Shown one piece after another: positions 19,320-28,576 of a stretch of DNA of 64,000 bases. Each line of letters begins with the position of its first letter. Position 1 is the first letter of the stretch. This DNA is from Microbacterium sp. H83 (GTDB taxonomy: Bacteria; Actinomycetota; Actinomycetes; Actinomycetales; Microbacteriaceae), in the NCBI RefSeq assembly GCF_001650405.1, contig NZ_LWCU01000045.1, forward strand, positions 1 through 64,000, given 5' to 3'. The notes under the pieces are model-generated. The model made no database searches. It was not told the DNA's origin and worked only from the letters and a program-made list of their open reading frames with translations. A program made the translations under genes and the position numbers.

Positions 19320-20678
19320 TCAGAGCGCGAGGCGCTCGCGGACGACGTCGACGAGGCGATCGGCGTACGCCTGGGCCGACTCGGCATCGGCGGCTTCGAC
19401 CATGACGCGCACCAGCGGCTCGGTGCCGGACTTGCGCAGCAGCACGCGTCCGGTGTCCCCCAGCTCGGCGGTGACCGCGCGCACGGCGTCCTGCACGACC
19501 GGATCGGCGTCGACGGCGTCCTTGTCGACGTCCCGGACGTTGATCAGCACCTGCGGGTAGACGGTCATGACGCCGGCGAGCTCCGCGATGCTCTTGTTCT
19601 GACGAGCCATCTCGGCGACGAGGTGGAGTCCTGTCAGCAGGCCGTCGCCCGTGGTCGCGTACTCGCTCATGATGACGTGCCCGGACTGCTCGCCGCCGAG
19701 CGCGTATCGGCCCTCGTTCATGTCCTCGAGCACGTAGCGGTCGCCGACGGCCGTCTGCCGCACGGTGATCCCGTGCTCGCGCATGGCGACGTGCAGACCG
19801 AGGTTGCTCATGACCGTGGCGACGAGGGTGTCGTCGGTCAGGTGACCGCGCTCCTTCATCGAGACCGCGAGGATCGCCATGATCTGGTCGCCGTCGATGA
19901 TGTTGCCCTCGGCGTCGACGGCGAGGCAGCGATCGGCGTCGCCGTCATGCGCGATCCCGATGTCAGCGCCGAGACGGACGACCGCCTCCGCGAGGTTGTC
20001 GAGGTGCGTCGACCCGACCCCGTCGTTGATGTTCCATCCGTCGGGGTCCGCGCCGATGACGGTCACGTCGGCACCGGCGTCGCGGAACGTCTCAGGAGAC
20101 ACTCCGGATGCCGCGCCGTGCGCGCAGTCCAGGACGACCTTGATGCCGTTGAGCCGGTTGGGCAGCGAGCCCAGCAGGTGCACGACGTAGCGGTCCTCGG
20201 CGTCCGCGAAGCGGATGACCCGCCCGACGCCCGCGCCGGTCGGACGCAGCTTCTCGCCCGCCATGGCGGCCTCGATGCGCTGCTCGACGACGTCAGGCAG
20301 CTTGACGCCGCCTCGCGCGAAGATCTTGATGCCGTTGTCGGCGGCCGGGTTGTGCGACGCGGAGATCATGACACCGAAGTCGGCGTCGCGATCGGCGACG
20401 AGGAACGCCAGAGCAGGCGTAGGGATGACCCCCGCCTCGAGCACGTCCACGCCCGAGGAGGCGAGTCCGGCGGCGACGGCCGCGGTCAGAAAGTGACCGG
20501 AGACCCGGGGGTCGCGAGCCACGACTGCGGTGAGGCGTTTGCCTTCGGCCTTGCGAGCCTCCGCAGTACGGCCCTGGCCCAGGACGACAGCAGTCGCCTG
20601 GGCCAGGGTGAGCGCCAGGTCGGCGGTGAGGATGCCGTTGGCAAGTCCTCGCACGCCGTCCGTGCCAAAGATCGGCAT
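19320..20678 (-). CDS. glmM: Phosphoglucosamine mutase
   Basis: 452 residues. It converts glucosamine-6-phosphate to glucosamine-1-phosphate for UDP-GlcNAc. The catalytic phosphoserine is Ser108 in [14 protein letters not shown]. The Mg loop [11 protein letters not shown] and the phosphate-binding [14 protein letters not shown] near the C-terminus are intact. It starts 15 nt after rpsI, the rplM-rpsI-glmM order common in Gram-positive bacteria, linking cell-wall precursor synthesis to ribosome synthesis. Confidence 0.98.
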   Translation of the reverse strand: MPIFGTDGVRGLANGILTADLALTLAQATAVVLGQGRTAEARKAEGKRLTAVVARDPRVSGHFLTAAVAAGLASSGVDVLEAGVIPTPALAFLVADRDADFGVMISASHNPAADNGIKIFARGGVKLPDVVEQRIEAAMAGEKLRPTGAGVGRVIRFADAEDRYVVHLLGSLPNRLNGIKVVLDCAHGAASGVSPETFRDAGADVTVIGADPDGWNINDGVGSTHLDNLAEAVVRLGADIGIAHDGDADRCLAVDAEGNIIDGDQIMAILAVSMKERGHLTDDTLVATVMSNLGLHVAMREHGITVRQTAVGDRYVLEDMNEGRYALGGEQSGHVIMSEYATTGDGLLTGLHLVAEMARQNKSIAELAGVMTVYPQVLINVRDVDKDAVDADPVVQDAVRAVTAELGDTGRVLLRKSGTEPLVRVMVEAADAESAQAYADRLVDVVRERLAL

Positions 20679-20692
20679 CGGAGCGGTGGACC

Positions 20693-21178
20693 TTAACGCT
20701 TGGAGTACTGAGGCGCCTTGCGGGCCTTCTTGAGTCCGGCCTTCTTGCGCTCCTTGACGCGAGCGTCGCGCGACAGGAAGCCGGCCTTCTTCAGGGTCGG
20801 ACGGTTGTTCTCCTCGTCGATGCCGTTGAGGGCACGGGCGATGCCGAGACGCAGCGCGCCGGCCTGACCCGAGGGGCCACCACCGGAGATGCGCGCGATG
20901 ACGTCGTAGCCGCCGGCGAGGTTGAGGACCGTGAACGGGTCGTTGATCAGCTGCTGGTGCAGCTTGTTCGGGAAGTAGTCCTCGAGCGTGCGGCCGTTGA
21001 CCGTGATCGTTCCCGAGCCGGGGACGAGACGCACGCGGGCGATGGCCTGCTTGCGACGGCCGACAGCGGCACCCGGGACGCTGAGCACGGGGCGGGGAGC
21101 CGCCTCGACCGCGTCGGTCTCGGGAGTCGACGTCGAGAAGTTCTGGGGGGTTTCGGTGGTGTCCTGGATGTCAGCCAC
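20693..21178 (-). CDS. rpsI: 30S ribosomal protein S9
   Basis: 161 residues. The C-terminal tail [12 protein letters not shown] reaches the P-site tRNA and is intact. [13 protein letters not shown] marks the start of the conserved core. An N-terminal extension of about 38 residues, acidic and Thr-rich, is usual for actinobacterial S9. The GTG start at 21178 has AAGGA at a good distance. It is transcribed with rplM, 27 nt upstream. Confidence 0.98.
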   Translation of the reverse strand: MADIQDTTETPQNFSTSTPETDAVEAAPRPVLSVPGAAVGRRKQAIARVRLVPGSGTITVNGRTLEDYFPNKLHQQLINDPFTVLNLAGGYDVIARISGGGPSGQAGALRLGIARALNGIDEENNRPTLKKAGFLSRDARVKERKKAGLKKARKAPQYSKR

Positions 21179-21205
21179 GAGTATGTCCTTAAGTCTGTAC
21201 GGCGC

Positions 21206-21652
21206 TTACTGGGCGACCTGGTCGAGGGTGTACGGCTGGGGCTGCTGAGCGGCGTGCGGGTGCTCGGCACCGACGTACACCTTGAGCTTCGACAGCTGCT
21301 GACGGCCGAGGCTGTTCTTGGGGAGCATGCCACGGATGGCCTTCTCCACAGCGCGGACCGGGTTCTTCTCGAGGAGCTCGGCGTAGGTGACCGACTTGAG
21401 GCCGCCCGGGTAGCCCGAGTGGCGGTAGGCCAGCTTCTTCTGGAGCTTCTGACCCGTGAGCGCGACCTTGTCGGCGTTCACGATGATGACGAAGTCACCC
21501 GAGTCGATGTGGTTGGCGAAGGTGGGCTTGTGCTTGCCACGCAGGAGCGTAGCGGCGTGCGAGGCCAGGCGGCCGAGAACGACGTCGGTGGCGTCGATGA
21601 CGACCCAGTCACGCTGGACCTCGCCGGCCTTCGGGGTGTAAGTGCGCGTCAC
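21206..21652 (-). CDS. rplM: 50S ribosomal protein L13
   Basis: 148 residues, normal length. [20 protein letters not shown] and [20 protein letters not shown] are the L13 signatures, and [18 protein letters not shown] is the C-terminal block. It is the first gene of the rplM-rpsI-glmM transcript, with a leader of about 125 nt downstream of a strong promoter. The start is GTG 21652. Confidence 0.98.
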   Translation of the reverse strand: MTRTYTPKAGEVQRDWVVIDATDVVLGRLASHAATLLRGKHKPTFANHIDSGDFVIIVNADKVALTGQKLQKKLAYRHSGYPGGLKSVTYAELLEKNPVRAVEKAIRGMLPKNSLGRQQLSKLKVYVGAEHPHAAQQPQPYTLDQVAQ

Positions 21653-21784
21653 GATAGTGCTGCTTTCTTGTGTCGAACGGAGAAGTTCGTGAATCCCACT
21701 CCGGGGTGGTTCTTCCCTACGGGGAGGAACACGCCAGTGGAGGGCTCACGTTCGCGGCACTCGGCAGTCGAGTACCAAAGAGAC

Positions 21785-21813
21785 AGCTTACGTCATCCAG
21801 CGCCCGATCCCAA
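21785..21813 (-). promoter_or_regulatory. rplM-rpsI promoter
   Basis: Minus-strand TTGGGA (21808-21813), a 17-nt spacer and TAAGCT (21785-21790) form a good sigma-A promoter. It leaves an mRNA leader of about 125 nt before rplM, where L13 autoregulation could act. Confidence 0.7.
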
Positions 21814-21818
21814 ACCGG

Positions 21819-22571
21819 TCACGGGATCGCGACGCGCTCCCCTGGCGTCAGCATCCGCAGACGGTGATCCTGCCCCGCGTGCGCGAACATGCCCGCGAGG
21901 CGCTCCCTCGTCTCGGAGAAGTGGAACCAGCCCTCGGTGTGGACGGGGACGATGACGGCTCCGTCGAGCACCTCGGCCGCCTCGAGCGCGGTGCGCGCGT
22001 TGAGGGTGAGGTCGCTGTCGCCGAACCGTCCGACGTTCGCTGCGCCGGCGAAGAGGACGGCGATGTCGATGTGCGGGAAGCGCTCGGCGATGCCCCGCAC
22101 CCGGTCGACCGACGCGTTGTCGCCGGACACGTACACGGTCGGCTCCCCCTCGGCCTCGAGCACGAAACCCGTCACCGTTCCGCTCAGCTCCTCCGCCCCC
22201 TCGGGACCGTGCAGCGCCGGCACCGCGGTGATCACCACGTCGCCGATGCGATGCTCCTGCCAGGGGTCGAGGCCGGTGATCGAGGGGATCCTCCCCGCGG
22301 ACTCCGGAGTGCCGAGCACCACGGGCACGGAGGGCAGCAGCTCGCGCCCTGCGTCGTCGAGGTTGTCCGCGTGCTGGTCGTGGGAGAGGAGCACGACGTC
22401 GATCGATCCGAGGTCCTCGGGCGACACCGCCGGTCCGGTCAGCTTGTAGAGGGTCGCGCCGCCCGGATACTCGCCGGGCTCGTCGAAGGTGGGATCGGTG
22501 AGGATCGAGAGCCCGGCATAGGCGAGATGCAGCGTCGGCCCGCCGACGAGGAGGGCGGTGAGAGCGGTCAT
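21819..22571 (-). CDS. Metallo-beta-lactamase-fold hydrolase (UlaG-like)
   Basis: 250 residues from ATG 22571 (ATG 22589 is possible). The compact MBL fold is marked by HLAYAGLSILTDP, then LLSHDQHADNLDD where a canonical SHxHxDH would be expected, so the first metal histidine is altered (SHDQHADN). Later ligands appear as VPALHGP, VYVSGDN and VIVPVHTEGW. This pattern matches L-ascorbate-6-phosphate-lactonase-like or NAPE-PLD-like hydrolases of unknown substrate. It shares the region just beyond the rplM promoter and is not an obvious operon member. Confidence 0.85.
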   Translation of the reverse strand: MTALTALLVGGPTLHLAYAGLSILTDPTFDEPGEYPGGATLYKLTGPAVSPEDLGSIDVVLLSHDQHADNLDDAGRELLPSVPVVLGTPESAGRIPSITGLDPWQEHRIGDVVITAVPALHGPEGAEELSGTVTGFVLEAEGEPTVYVSGDNASVDRVRGIAERFPHIDIAVLFAGAANVGRFGDSDLTLNARTALEAAEVLDGAVIVPVHTEGWFHFSETRERLAGMFAHAGQDHRLRMLTPGERVAIP

Positions 22572-22636
22572 GACCTCAGTCTTCGGCATCCTGCCGCGCC
22601 GGTCCAGCCCCGTGGCACGACGCCGATCCCGGCGCC

Positions 22637-23305
22637 TCAGTCGAATCGCGTCGTGACCAGGATCGGGCGGTGGTCGCTCAGCCCCTGCGGCAGCGTCGTG
22701 ACCCGCTGGATCTCGAAGCCCACGGACGTGGCGAAGTCGTAGTGACCGCGGAACACGCGGTACCGGGTGTACGTGTGATCGTCGCTCATCGTCAGCGCGT
22801 ACCCGTGCTCACGGACGTTCTTGCCGAGGTTCTCCTTGAACACCGGGTAGTTGTAGTCGCCCACCATGAGCTGCGGGAGCCCTTCCCCCAGCGTCGCGAG
22901 CTCGGTGAGCGCCGCGCGGATCTGGTGGCGCCGCAGCGAGTTCAGCGCCGTCAGCGGCGCCGCGTGGAACGACGCCGCGATGAAGTCGCGCCCGGCGTCG
23001 ATGTCGCGCAGCCGTGCCCCGAGCACGCGTTCGTGAGCGGGTTTGGCGATGCGATCGTGCAGCGACTTCTTCAGCCCGATGGTGCGGATGCCCTGCAGAT
23101 GGAACTCGCTCGCGCGGTAGAACATCGCGAGCCCGAGCCGGTTGCTCTGCGTGGCGTCCGCGAGGATGAGGTCGCCGATGCGGTCGGGCAGGTCGGCGAC
23201 GTCGCACTCCTGCAGGCACAGGATGTCGGGATCGTGCTCGTCGACGCGCTCGACGAGCTCGCTCGCGGCGCGATGCTTCTGGAGGTTGTACGAGATGACC
23301 TTCAT
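22637..23305 (-). CDS. Endonuclease/exonuclease/phosphatase family protein
   Basis: 222 residues, single EEP domain. MKVISYNLQKH gives the first Asn, ILCLQECDV the metal-binding Glu, LMVGDYNYPV the Asp-x-Asn pair, and LSDHRPILVTTRF the terminal catalytic Asp-His. These are the residues of Mg-dependent phosphodiesterases such as DNase I and exonuclease III. There is no signal peptide, so it is cytosolic. The substrate (DNA, phospholipid or inositol phosphate) cannot be told. A hexamer TAGCGT 10 nt upstream and GAGGGG could both drive initiation. Confidence 0.87.
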   Translation of the reverse strand: MKVISYNLQKHRAASELVERVDEHDPDILCLQECDVADLPDRIGDLILADATQSNRLGLAMFYRASEFHLQGIRTIGLKKSLHDRIAKPAHERVLGARLRDIDAGRDFIAASFHAAPLTALNSLRRHQIRAALTELATLGEGLPQLMVGDYNYPVFKENLGKNVREHGYALTMSDDHTYTRYRVFRGHYDFATSVGFEIQRVTTLPQGLSDHRPILVTTRFD

Positions 23306-23402
23306 GACCCCTCACACGCTACCCGCGCGATCCTCCTTCACCGCCACCCCTCACGGAATCCCCATCTTTTGCCCAGGCCGACCGCGTGGGCGCCTCGCGG
23401 GA

Positions 23403-24689
23403 TCACCGGCGGCGCGCCCTGGCCGCTCGCGCACCGCGGGTCTGCGCTCCGGCCCTCACGACATCGCCCGGTGCCGCCGCCTCCCGGATCGCCTGCCGCT
23501 CCCGGCGACTGCGCGGCGCATCCGACCAGCCGACGACGACACCCAGCACGATCGCGCACGCCGACGCGAGCAGCACCGTCGGCGCGTCCATGTTCCGCCA
23601 TTCCGCCCAGACGGCAGCCGTCCCGACGATGACGCCGCCCGCGCCGAGCGCAGACAGCCCGAGCTGCAGGCGCACCAGCGCACGGTTCTCGGTGAGCAGC
23701 GGGCGGATCCGCTCGGTGTCGACGCGACGAGACCCACCCGCGGCGGCCCAGCGCGCGAGCGCGATCTCGCGGGCGGACTGCAGGAGGACACCGCCGGTCC
23801 AGGCCACCGCGCTGACTCCCGCGCAGACGGCGATGGCGGCACCGCTGCCGAGACTCAGCACGTCGATGCCGTTCTCGATGGGCTCGTTCCAGTACACGGG
23901 ATCGCAGGTGCGGCACTGCTGACGCAGGAAGACGGAGACCATGAACGCGCCGAGGGACACGAACGTCGCAGCCAGCAGCACGACCGCGACGCGGTCGAGG
24001 ACGCGGGCGCTCGGGGTCGAGAGCCATCGCGGAAGCATGCCCTCGGGTGCCGTCCGACGACGGTCGGCATCGGCCGCGGTCGCCCGGATCGCGACCTGCG
24101 CCCACCGCCGGCGCAGCTCTCCGAGAAGGGCCGCCTCCTCCTCCTGTCGACCGACGGCGACGCGGCGGAGCACCTCCGCTCCGGCGGCCAGGGCCGCCAT
24201 GACCGCGAGCACGATCCAGCTGATCGGGTCCTCGCGGAGGTCCTCCGTGAAGAGCACACCGAGCGCGAAGATCCCGCCGAGACCCGCCACCGTCCAGAAC
24301 ACGATGAGACCCGTGAGGCGCAGGTGCGACGACGGCGTCGCTGCGAGCTCGTCCCTGAGCACGTGCTGCGGAACGGCATCGGGATGCTCCGCCATCGCCA
24401 CCTGCACGGCACGGAGGGCGGCCGTCCGCTCGGCGACGAGGACGAGCGGCACGCCGAGCGCGAGCACCGCACCCACGAGCAGGATGACCCCCATGCTCGA
24501 GCGGAACAGCGGATCGAGGTCGATCTGCCAGTACAGCGTCGACAGCGCCTCCTCCCCCACGATGCCGAGCACGACGATGCCCAGGAACGTGTAGAGCGTG
24601 CCGACGACGAGGCCCGTGCCGGTGTCGAGTGCCGCGCGCCAGAACGCCCATCCCGGCGTCAGCACCTCCCGGAAGGACGCCGACGTCAT
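23403..24689 (-). CDS. Hypothetical multi-spanning membrane protein
   Basis: 428 residues, not recognised. About eight predicted transmembrane helices occur in pairs separated by Arg-rich cytoplasmic loops (RRVAVGRQEEEAALLGELRR). An extracytoplasmic loop after the fifth helix carries a Cys pair, RQQCRTCDPVYWNEP, perhaps a disulfide. The C-terminus is Arg/Ala-rich. It overlaps truA by 4 nt and would be translated with it, a pairing seen with several hypothetical genes in Actinobacteria. No function can be proposed. Confidence 0.8.
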   Translation of the reverse strand: MTSASFREVLTPGWAFWRAALDTGTGLVVGTLYTFLGIVVLGIVGEEALSTLYWQIDLDPLFRSSMGVILLVGAVLALGVPLVLVAERTAALRAVQVAMAEHPDAVPQHVLRDELAATPSSHLRLTGLIVFWTVAGLGGIFALGVLFTEDLREDPISWIVLAVMAALAAGAEVLRRVAVGRQEEEAALLGELRRRWAQVAIRATAADADRRRTAPEGMLPRWLSTPSARVLDRVAVVLLAATFVSLGAFMVSVFLRQQCRTCDPVYWNEPIENGIDVLSLGSGAAIAVCAGVSAVAWTGGVLLQSAREIALARWAAAGGSRRVDTERIRPLLTENRALVRLQLGLSALGAGGVIVGTAAVWAEWRNMDAPTVLLASACAIVLGVVVGWSDAPRSRRERQAIREAAAPGDVVRAGAQTRGARAARARRR

Positions 24690-25534
24690 GCGTCGGTGCC
24701 CTCGCGGCGCGCGCGGGTCTGCTCGGCTCGGGTCGCCAGCAGGTCGTCGGCCGGGTATCCGACCTCCGTGAGCGTCAGCCCGCGCGCGGCGAGCACCTTG
24801 AACTCGCTCGTCCTCGTGAGGGCGTCGCGCAGCACCACCAGATCCTCCACGTCGAGACGCCCCTCACCCACCGCCGTGCACGCCCCGACCAGCGCGCGGA
24901 CCATGCTGTGGCAGAAGGCGTCGGCCTTCACCTCGGCGACGAGCACGCCGTCGGCATCGCGTGACCAGCGGTAGTCGAGGAGCGTGCGGATGGTCGTCGC
25001 CTCCTCGCGCGGCTTGCAGTACGCCGCGAAGTCGTGGAGGCCGATGAGGGTGCGGGCCGCCGCATCCATGGCGTCGGCGTCGAGGCGTCCGCGATGCGCA
25101 GTGGTGTCGAGGCGCCGCAGCGGGTCGTAGCCGGCCGCCTCGTCGGCGAGCCGGTAGCGGTAGCGCCGCCACACTGCCGAGAAGCGCGCGTCGAAGCCCT
25201 CGGGGGCGAGGGACGTGCGGTGCACGGTCACGTCGGGGTAGGCCCCGAGCACGCCGCGCATGCGCCGGGCGATCGAGGCCGCGGGATCCTGCGGGGCGCG
25301 CCCCTGGCGCGACTCGATGCGCAACCACTGCGCGTCGTCGAGATCGACGTGCGCGACCTGACCCGAGGCGTGGACACCGGCATCCGTGCGTCCCGCGACG
25401 ACGAGCTGCACGTCGGAGCCGACGATGCGCGCGAGTGCCCCCTCGAGCGTCCCCTGCACGGTGCGCAGCGTCGGCTGCTTCGCCCAGCCGCGGAAGTGGG
25501 TGCCGTCGTAGGCGATGTCGAGACGGATGCGCAC
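24686..25534 (-). CDS. truA: tRNA pseudouridine(38-40) synthase
   Basis: 282 residues. It isomerises U38-U40 in the anticodon arm. The catalytic Asp is in VVAGRTDAGVHASGQVAHVD. YDGTHFRGWAKQP opens the domain and FCHSMVRALVGACTAVG is the C-terminal signature. GTG 25534 is chosen as the start because TAGGGT ends 7 nt upstream; the frame could begin three codons earlier, but that GTG lies within the hexamer. A typical C-terminal Arg-rich tail is present. Confidence 0.96.
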   Translation of the reverse strand: MRIRLDIAYDGTHFRGWAKQPTLRTVQGTLEGALARIVGSDVQLVVAGRTDAGVHASGQVAHVDLDDAQWLRIESRQGRAPQDPAASIARRMRGVLGAYPDVTVHRTSLAPEGFDARFSAVWRRYRYRLADEAAGYDPLRRLDTTAHRGRLDADAMDAAARTLIGLHDFAAYCKPREEATTIRTLLDYRWSRDADGVLVAEVKADAFCHSMVRALVGACTAVGEGRLDVEDLVVLRDALTRTSEFKVLAARGLTLTEVGYPADDLLATRAEQTRARREGTDA

Positions 25535-25541
25535 GGGATCC

Positions 25542-25547
25542 ACCCTA
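25542..25547 (-). promoter_or_regulatory. -10 hexamer TAGGGT, 7 nt before truA GTG
   Basis: A minus-strand hexamer placed for leaderless transcription of truA and the downstream membrane protein. Confidence 0.55.
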
Positions 25548-25576
25548 GGGCGTGCGTCGCCCCGTCCCCGGCCCGA

Positions 25577-27118
25577 TCAGATGCCGCCGTCGATCGAGCG
25601 GATGACGTCGCCCGGCTCGTCCGGCACCATCACCTGCGTGTCGCGGTTGAGGCTCTCGCCGCGGAAGAACCGCTTCGACCGCGGGAACAGGTACCAGACG
25701 AACATCAGCACGAGTCCGAACGCGAGGGAGCCGATGCCGATCACGAAGGTGCCGCCGATGCCGAACAGCACGGTGTAGCCGTAGTCGACGTCCCACATGT
25801 CGATCGCCGACTGCACGAACGCTCCGGTCAGCATCAGGCCGCCCAGCAGGGGGAACAGCCCCTTGAAGAAGAAGTCCCGCGCCGAGCTCGTGAGGTCCTT
25901 GCGGAAGTACCAGACGCACGCGAAGCCGGTGATGGCGTAGTAGAACGCGATCGCGAGACCGAGCGACAGGATCGAGTCCTGCAGGATGTTGTCGCTGATG
26001 AGCGTCATGCCCACGTAGTAGGCGGATGCCACCACGCCCATGACGATCGTCGAGAACGACGGCGTCTTGTAGACCGGGTGGACGTCCTTGAACTTCGCAG
26101 GCAGCGCGCGGTACACGCCCATCGCGAGGGTGCCGCGCGCCGTCGGCAGGATCGTCGTCTGAGTCGACGAGACGGCGGAGATGATGACCGACACGACGAG
26201 CACCCAGCCGAACGGGCCGAGCAGGCCGTCCTTGATCGCGAGGAAGAAGTCGTCGGCGTTCGCCTCGTTGCCGAGCCCGGTGCCCTCCGAGCCGAGGCCG
26301 GCGTACATCATCGCGGCGATCGTGACGGCGACGTAGGTGAACAGCAGGATGACGGTGGTGAGCAGAGCAGCGCGGCCGGGGATGCGCTTCGGGTCCTTCG
26401 TCTCCTCGTTGAGCGCCAGGCACGTGTCCCATCCCCAGTAGATGAACAGGGCCAGCAGGATCGCCTCGGTGAAGCCCGACCAGTCCGTGAAGCCGAACGG
26501 GTTCAGCCACTCGAGGTCGAACGGCGTCGGATTCGGCGCGGTGCCGGCGAAGAACTGCCACAGCGCCGCGACCACGAAGATCGCGAGGGCGAGGTACTGG
26601 ATGCCGAGCAGGATGTTCTGGATGCGCTCGCCGATCTCGACGCCGCGCCAGCTGACCCACGTCATCGCGGCGATGAAGATCACGGCGACCACGACGATCC
26701 GCCAGTCGTTGTTCTCCAGGTCGAAGCCGATCAGCGACCAGAAGTAGACGGAGGCGATCTGGGCGAGGTTCGCGAGGACGACCATGCCCGCGACCGCCAC
26801 GCCCCAGCCGCCCATCCAGCCGACCCCCGGCCCGAAGGCCTTGGTGCCCCACGTGAACGTGGTGCCGCAGTCGGGCACCGCGTTGTTGAGCTCTCGGTAT
26901 GCGAAGGCGATCAGCAGCATGGGGATGAACGCGATGATGAAGGCGATCGGAGCCTGCGCACCGACCGCGAGCACGACGAAGCCGAGAGTCGCGACGAGGG
27001 AGTACACGGGGGCGGTGGAGGCGAGCCCGATGACGGTGGATCCCCACAGTCCCAGGGAGCCGCTGGCGAGTCCCTTGCCGCCGGGACGTTCGAGATGGAT
27101 GGGCGTCGTTGCTGCCAT
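25577..27118 (-). CDS. APC superfamily amino acid permease
   Basis: 513 residues with 12 or more transmembrane helices. The N-terminal helix GLWGSTVIGLASTAPVYSL has the unwound Gly-rich substrate segment of APC transporters. Helix 6, IYWGWDTCLALNEETKDPKR, carries the conserved acidic block of the family. The substrate is not predictable; amino acid or polyamine is likely. A consensus-like promoter ends 6 nt before ATG 27118, so the start there is firm and an upstream in-frame start at 27154 is rejected. Expression is probably constitutive. Confidence 0.9.
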   Translation of the reverse strand: MAATTPIHLERPGGKGLASGSLGLWGSTVIGLASTAPVYSLVATLGFVVLAVGAQAPIAFIIAFIPMLLIAFAYRELNNAVPDCGTTFTWGTKAFGPGVGWMGGWGVAVAGMVVLANLAQIASVYFWSLIGFDLENNDWRIVVVAVIFIAAMTWVSWRGVEIGERIQNILLGIQYLALAIFVVAALWQFFAGTAPNPTPFDLEWLNPFGFTDWSGFTEAILLALFIYWGWDTCLALNEETKDPKRIPGRAALLTTVILLFTYVAVTIAAMMYAGLGSEGTGLGNEANADDFFLAIKDGLLGPFGWVLVVSVIISAVSSTQTTILPTARGTLAMGVYRALPAKFKDVHPVYKTPSFSTIVMGVVASAYYVGMTLISDNILQDSILSLGLAIAFYYAITGFACVWYFRKDLTSSARDFFFKGLFPLLGGLMLTGAFVQSAIDMWDVDYGYTVLFGIGGTFVIGIGSLAFGLVLMFVWYLFPRSKRFFRGESLNRDTQVMVPDEPGDVIRSIDGGI

Positions 27119-27124
27119 GTTCAG

Positions 27125-27154
27125 AACATACGGCTCGTGCGTATATCGCGTCAA
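27125..27154 (-). promoter_or_regulatory. APC permease promoter, leaderless
   Basis: TTGACG (27149-27154), an 18-nt spacer and TATGTT (27125-27130), then 6 nt to the ATG. Both hexamers are close to consensus. Confidence 0.75.
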
Positions 27155-27221
27155 TCGTTTTGTGTTGCCGACTGATTACGATGGTGTTTCGCCGAACTGG
27201 CGACGGATTCCGTCGATCGGG

Positions 27222-27584
27222 CTAGCGATCGAGCATGCTGTCCGCGTGATCCGCGACCCACTCGACGAGGGGCAGCATCCTGGTCATCAGGTCGCGCCCG
27301 AGGGGCGTCAGGCTGTACTCCACGTGCGGGGGCACGGAGGGGAACGACTCCCGGTGCACGAGCCCGTCGTCGGCGAGCGTGCGCAGGGTCGACGCCAGCA
27401 TCTTCTCGCTGATGCCCCCGACCTGCCGACGCAGCTCGCCCCAGCGCAGAGTCCCGTCGGACAGCGCGGCCAGCACGAGCACGCCCCACTTGCTCATGAC
27501 GTGATCGAGGATCACCCGCGTGCTGCACCCCGGCTCGAAGACCTGGGGCGTGGACTCCTTGATCTGCGCGAAACTCACCACCAT
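27222..27584 (-). CDS. HxlR family transcriptional regulator
   Basis: 120 residues, single winged helix-turn-helix. The family pattern is clear: CSTRVILDHVMSKWGVLVLA, then LRRQVGGISEKMLASTLRTL as recognition region, then VEYSLTPLGRDLM. The Cys in PGCSTR resembles the redox- or aldehyde-sensing Cys of HxlR/HypR-like proteins. It diverges from an NmrA-like oxidoreductase, its likely target, as in the YtfH-QorB pair. Its leaderless start would be covered by the GGTACC operator. Confidence 0.92.
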   Translation of the reverse strand: MVVSFAQIKESTPQVFEPGCSTRVILDHVMSKWGVLVLAALSDGTLRWGELRRQVGGISEKMLASTLRTLADDGLVHRESFPSVPPHVEYSLTPLGRDLMTRMLPLVEWVADHADSMLDR

Positions 27585-27587
27585 GTA

Positions 27588-27612
27588 GGTACCTTACCTG
27601 AAAGTGGGTACC
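27588..27612. promoter_or_regulatory. Putative HxlR operator
   Basis: Two GGTACC palindromes (27588-27593, 27607-27612) form a larger inverted repeat around GTACCTTAC and GTGGGTAC. The left half overlaps the -10 hexamer TAAGGT (27591-27596), which lies 6 nt before the regulator's ATG, so autorepression is likely. Confidence 0.65.
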
Positions 27613-27679
27613 CGACATCTGGAATGCGAGTCGCGGTGATCCTGGTTGTCCGAGGTGTCGTCAACGAAAGGACACTCCC

Positions 27680-28525
27680 ATGACCACCCTCATCACCGGC
27701 GCGACCGGCAACCTCGGCCGCCTCGTCATCCAGAGCCTGCTCGAGCGGGGCGCGGAGCCCGGCTCGATCGTCGCGGGGGCGCGCGACCTCTCCAAGGCGA
27801 GCGATCTGGGAGTCCGCAGCGTCCGCGTCGACTACACCGACCCCGCCTCGCTCGCCGCAGCCCTCGTCGACGTCGACAGCGTCCTGCTGATCTCCGGCTC
27901 CGAGGTCGGACAGCGCGCCGCACAGCACCAGGCCGTGATCGACGCCGCGAAGGCCGCCGGGGTCACCAAGTTCGTCTACACCAGCGCGCCCAAGGCGACG
28001 ACGAGCGATCTCGTCCTCGCCCCCGAGCACAAGGCGACCGAGGAGGCGATCGCGGCGGCAGGCCTTCCGGCCGTGATCCTGCGGAACAACTGGTACACGG
28101 AGAACTACGCGGCCGACGTCGCCCGCGGCGCCGAGACCGGCGTGCTGGCGGCGGGTGCCGGCGACGGCCGCGTCGCCTCGGCCAGTCGCAAGGACTTCGC
28201 CGAGGCCGCGGCGGTCGTGCTGCTCGAGGACGGCCACATCGGACAGGTCTACGAGCTCGGCGGAGACGTGGCCTGGACCTACGACGACCTCGCCGCGGCC
28301 ATCGGCGAGGTCTCCGGCCGCGACGTCGACTACCGTCGCCTGACGGCGGACGAGCAGCTGGCCGCACTGCAGTCCGCGGGCCTGGACGAGGGCACGGCCG
28401 GCTTCGTGGTGGCGCTCGACGCGGGGATCGCCGCGGGCGCGCTCGCCGATACCGACGGCACTCTCGCGCGGCTCATCGGGCGCCCGACCACTCCTCTCGT
28501 GGAGGGGCTGCGCGCGATCGCGTGA
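27680..28525 (+). CDS. NmrA-like NAD(P)H-binding oxidoreductase (QorB-type)
   Basis: 281 residues. An atypical short-chain dehydrogenase with the dinucleotide motif TLITGATGNLGRLVIQSLL at the N-terminus, KFVYTSAPKA in place of the Ser-x3-Tyr-Lys triad region and a C-terminal half like QorB (quinone oxidoreductase 2). It probably reduces quinones or senses NAD(P)H. The ribosome site AAAGGA lies 7 nt upstream. It is divergent from the HxlR gene, suggesting induction by an electrophile or quinone. Confidence 0.9.
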   Translation: MTTLITGATGNLGRLVIQSLLERGAEPGSIVAGARDLSKASDLGVRSVRVDYTDPASLAAALVDVDSVLLISGSEVGQRAAQHQAVIDAAKAAGVTKFVYTSAPKATTSDLVLAPEHKATEEAIAAAGLPAVILRNNWYTENYAADVARGAETGVLAAGAGDGRVASASRKDFAEAAAVVLLEDGHIGQVYELGGDVAWTYDDLAAAIGEVSGRDVDYRRLTADEQLAALQSAGLDEGTAGFVVALDAGIAAGALADTDGTLARLIGRPTTPLVEGLRAIA

Positions 28526-28532
28526 CGCTCGT

Positions 28533-28565
28533 CGAGGGGTCGCCCGTCATGCGGGCGGCCCCTCG
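28533..28565. terminator. Bidirectional terminator between convergent genes
   Basis: A 14-bp stem with one G-U pair (28533-28546 with 28552-28565) and a 5-nt loop sits between the NmrA-like gene and the 112-residue Asp23-like gene. Confidence 0.7.
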
Positions 28566-28576
28566 TCGCGATGCGG

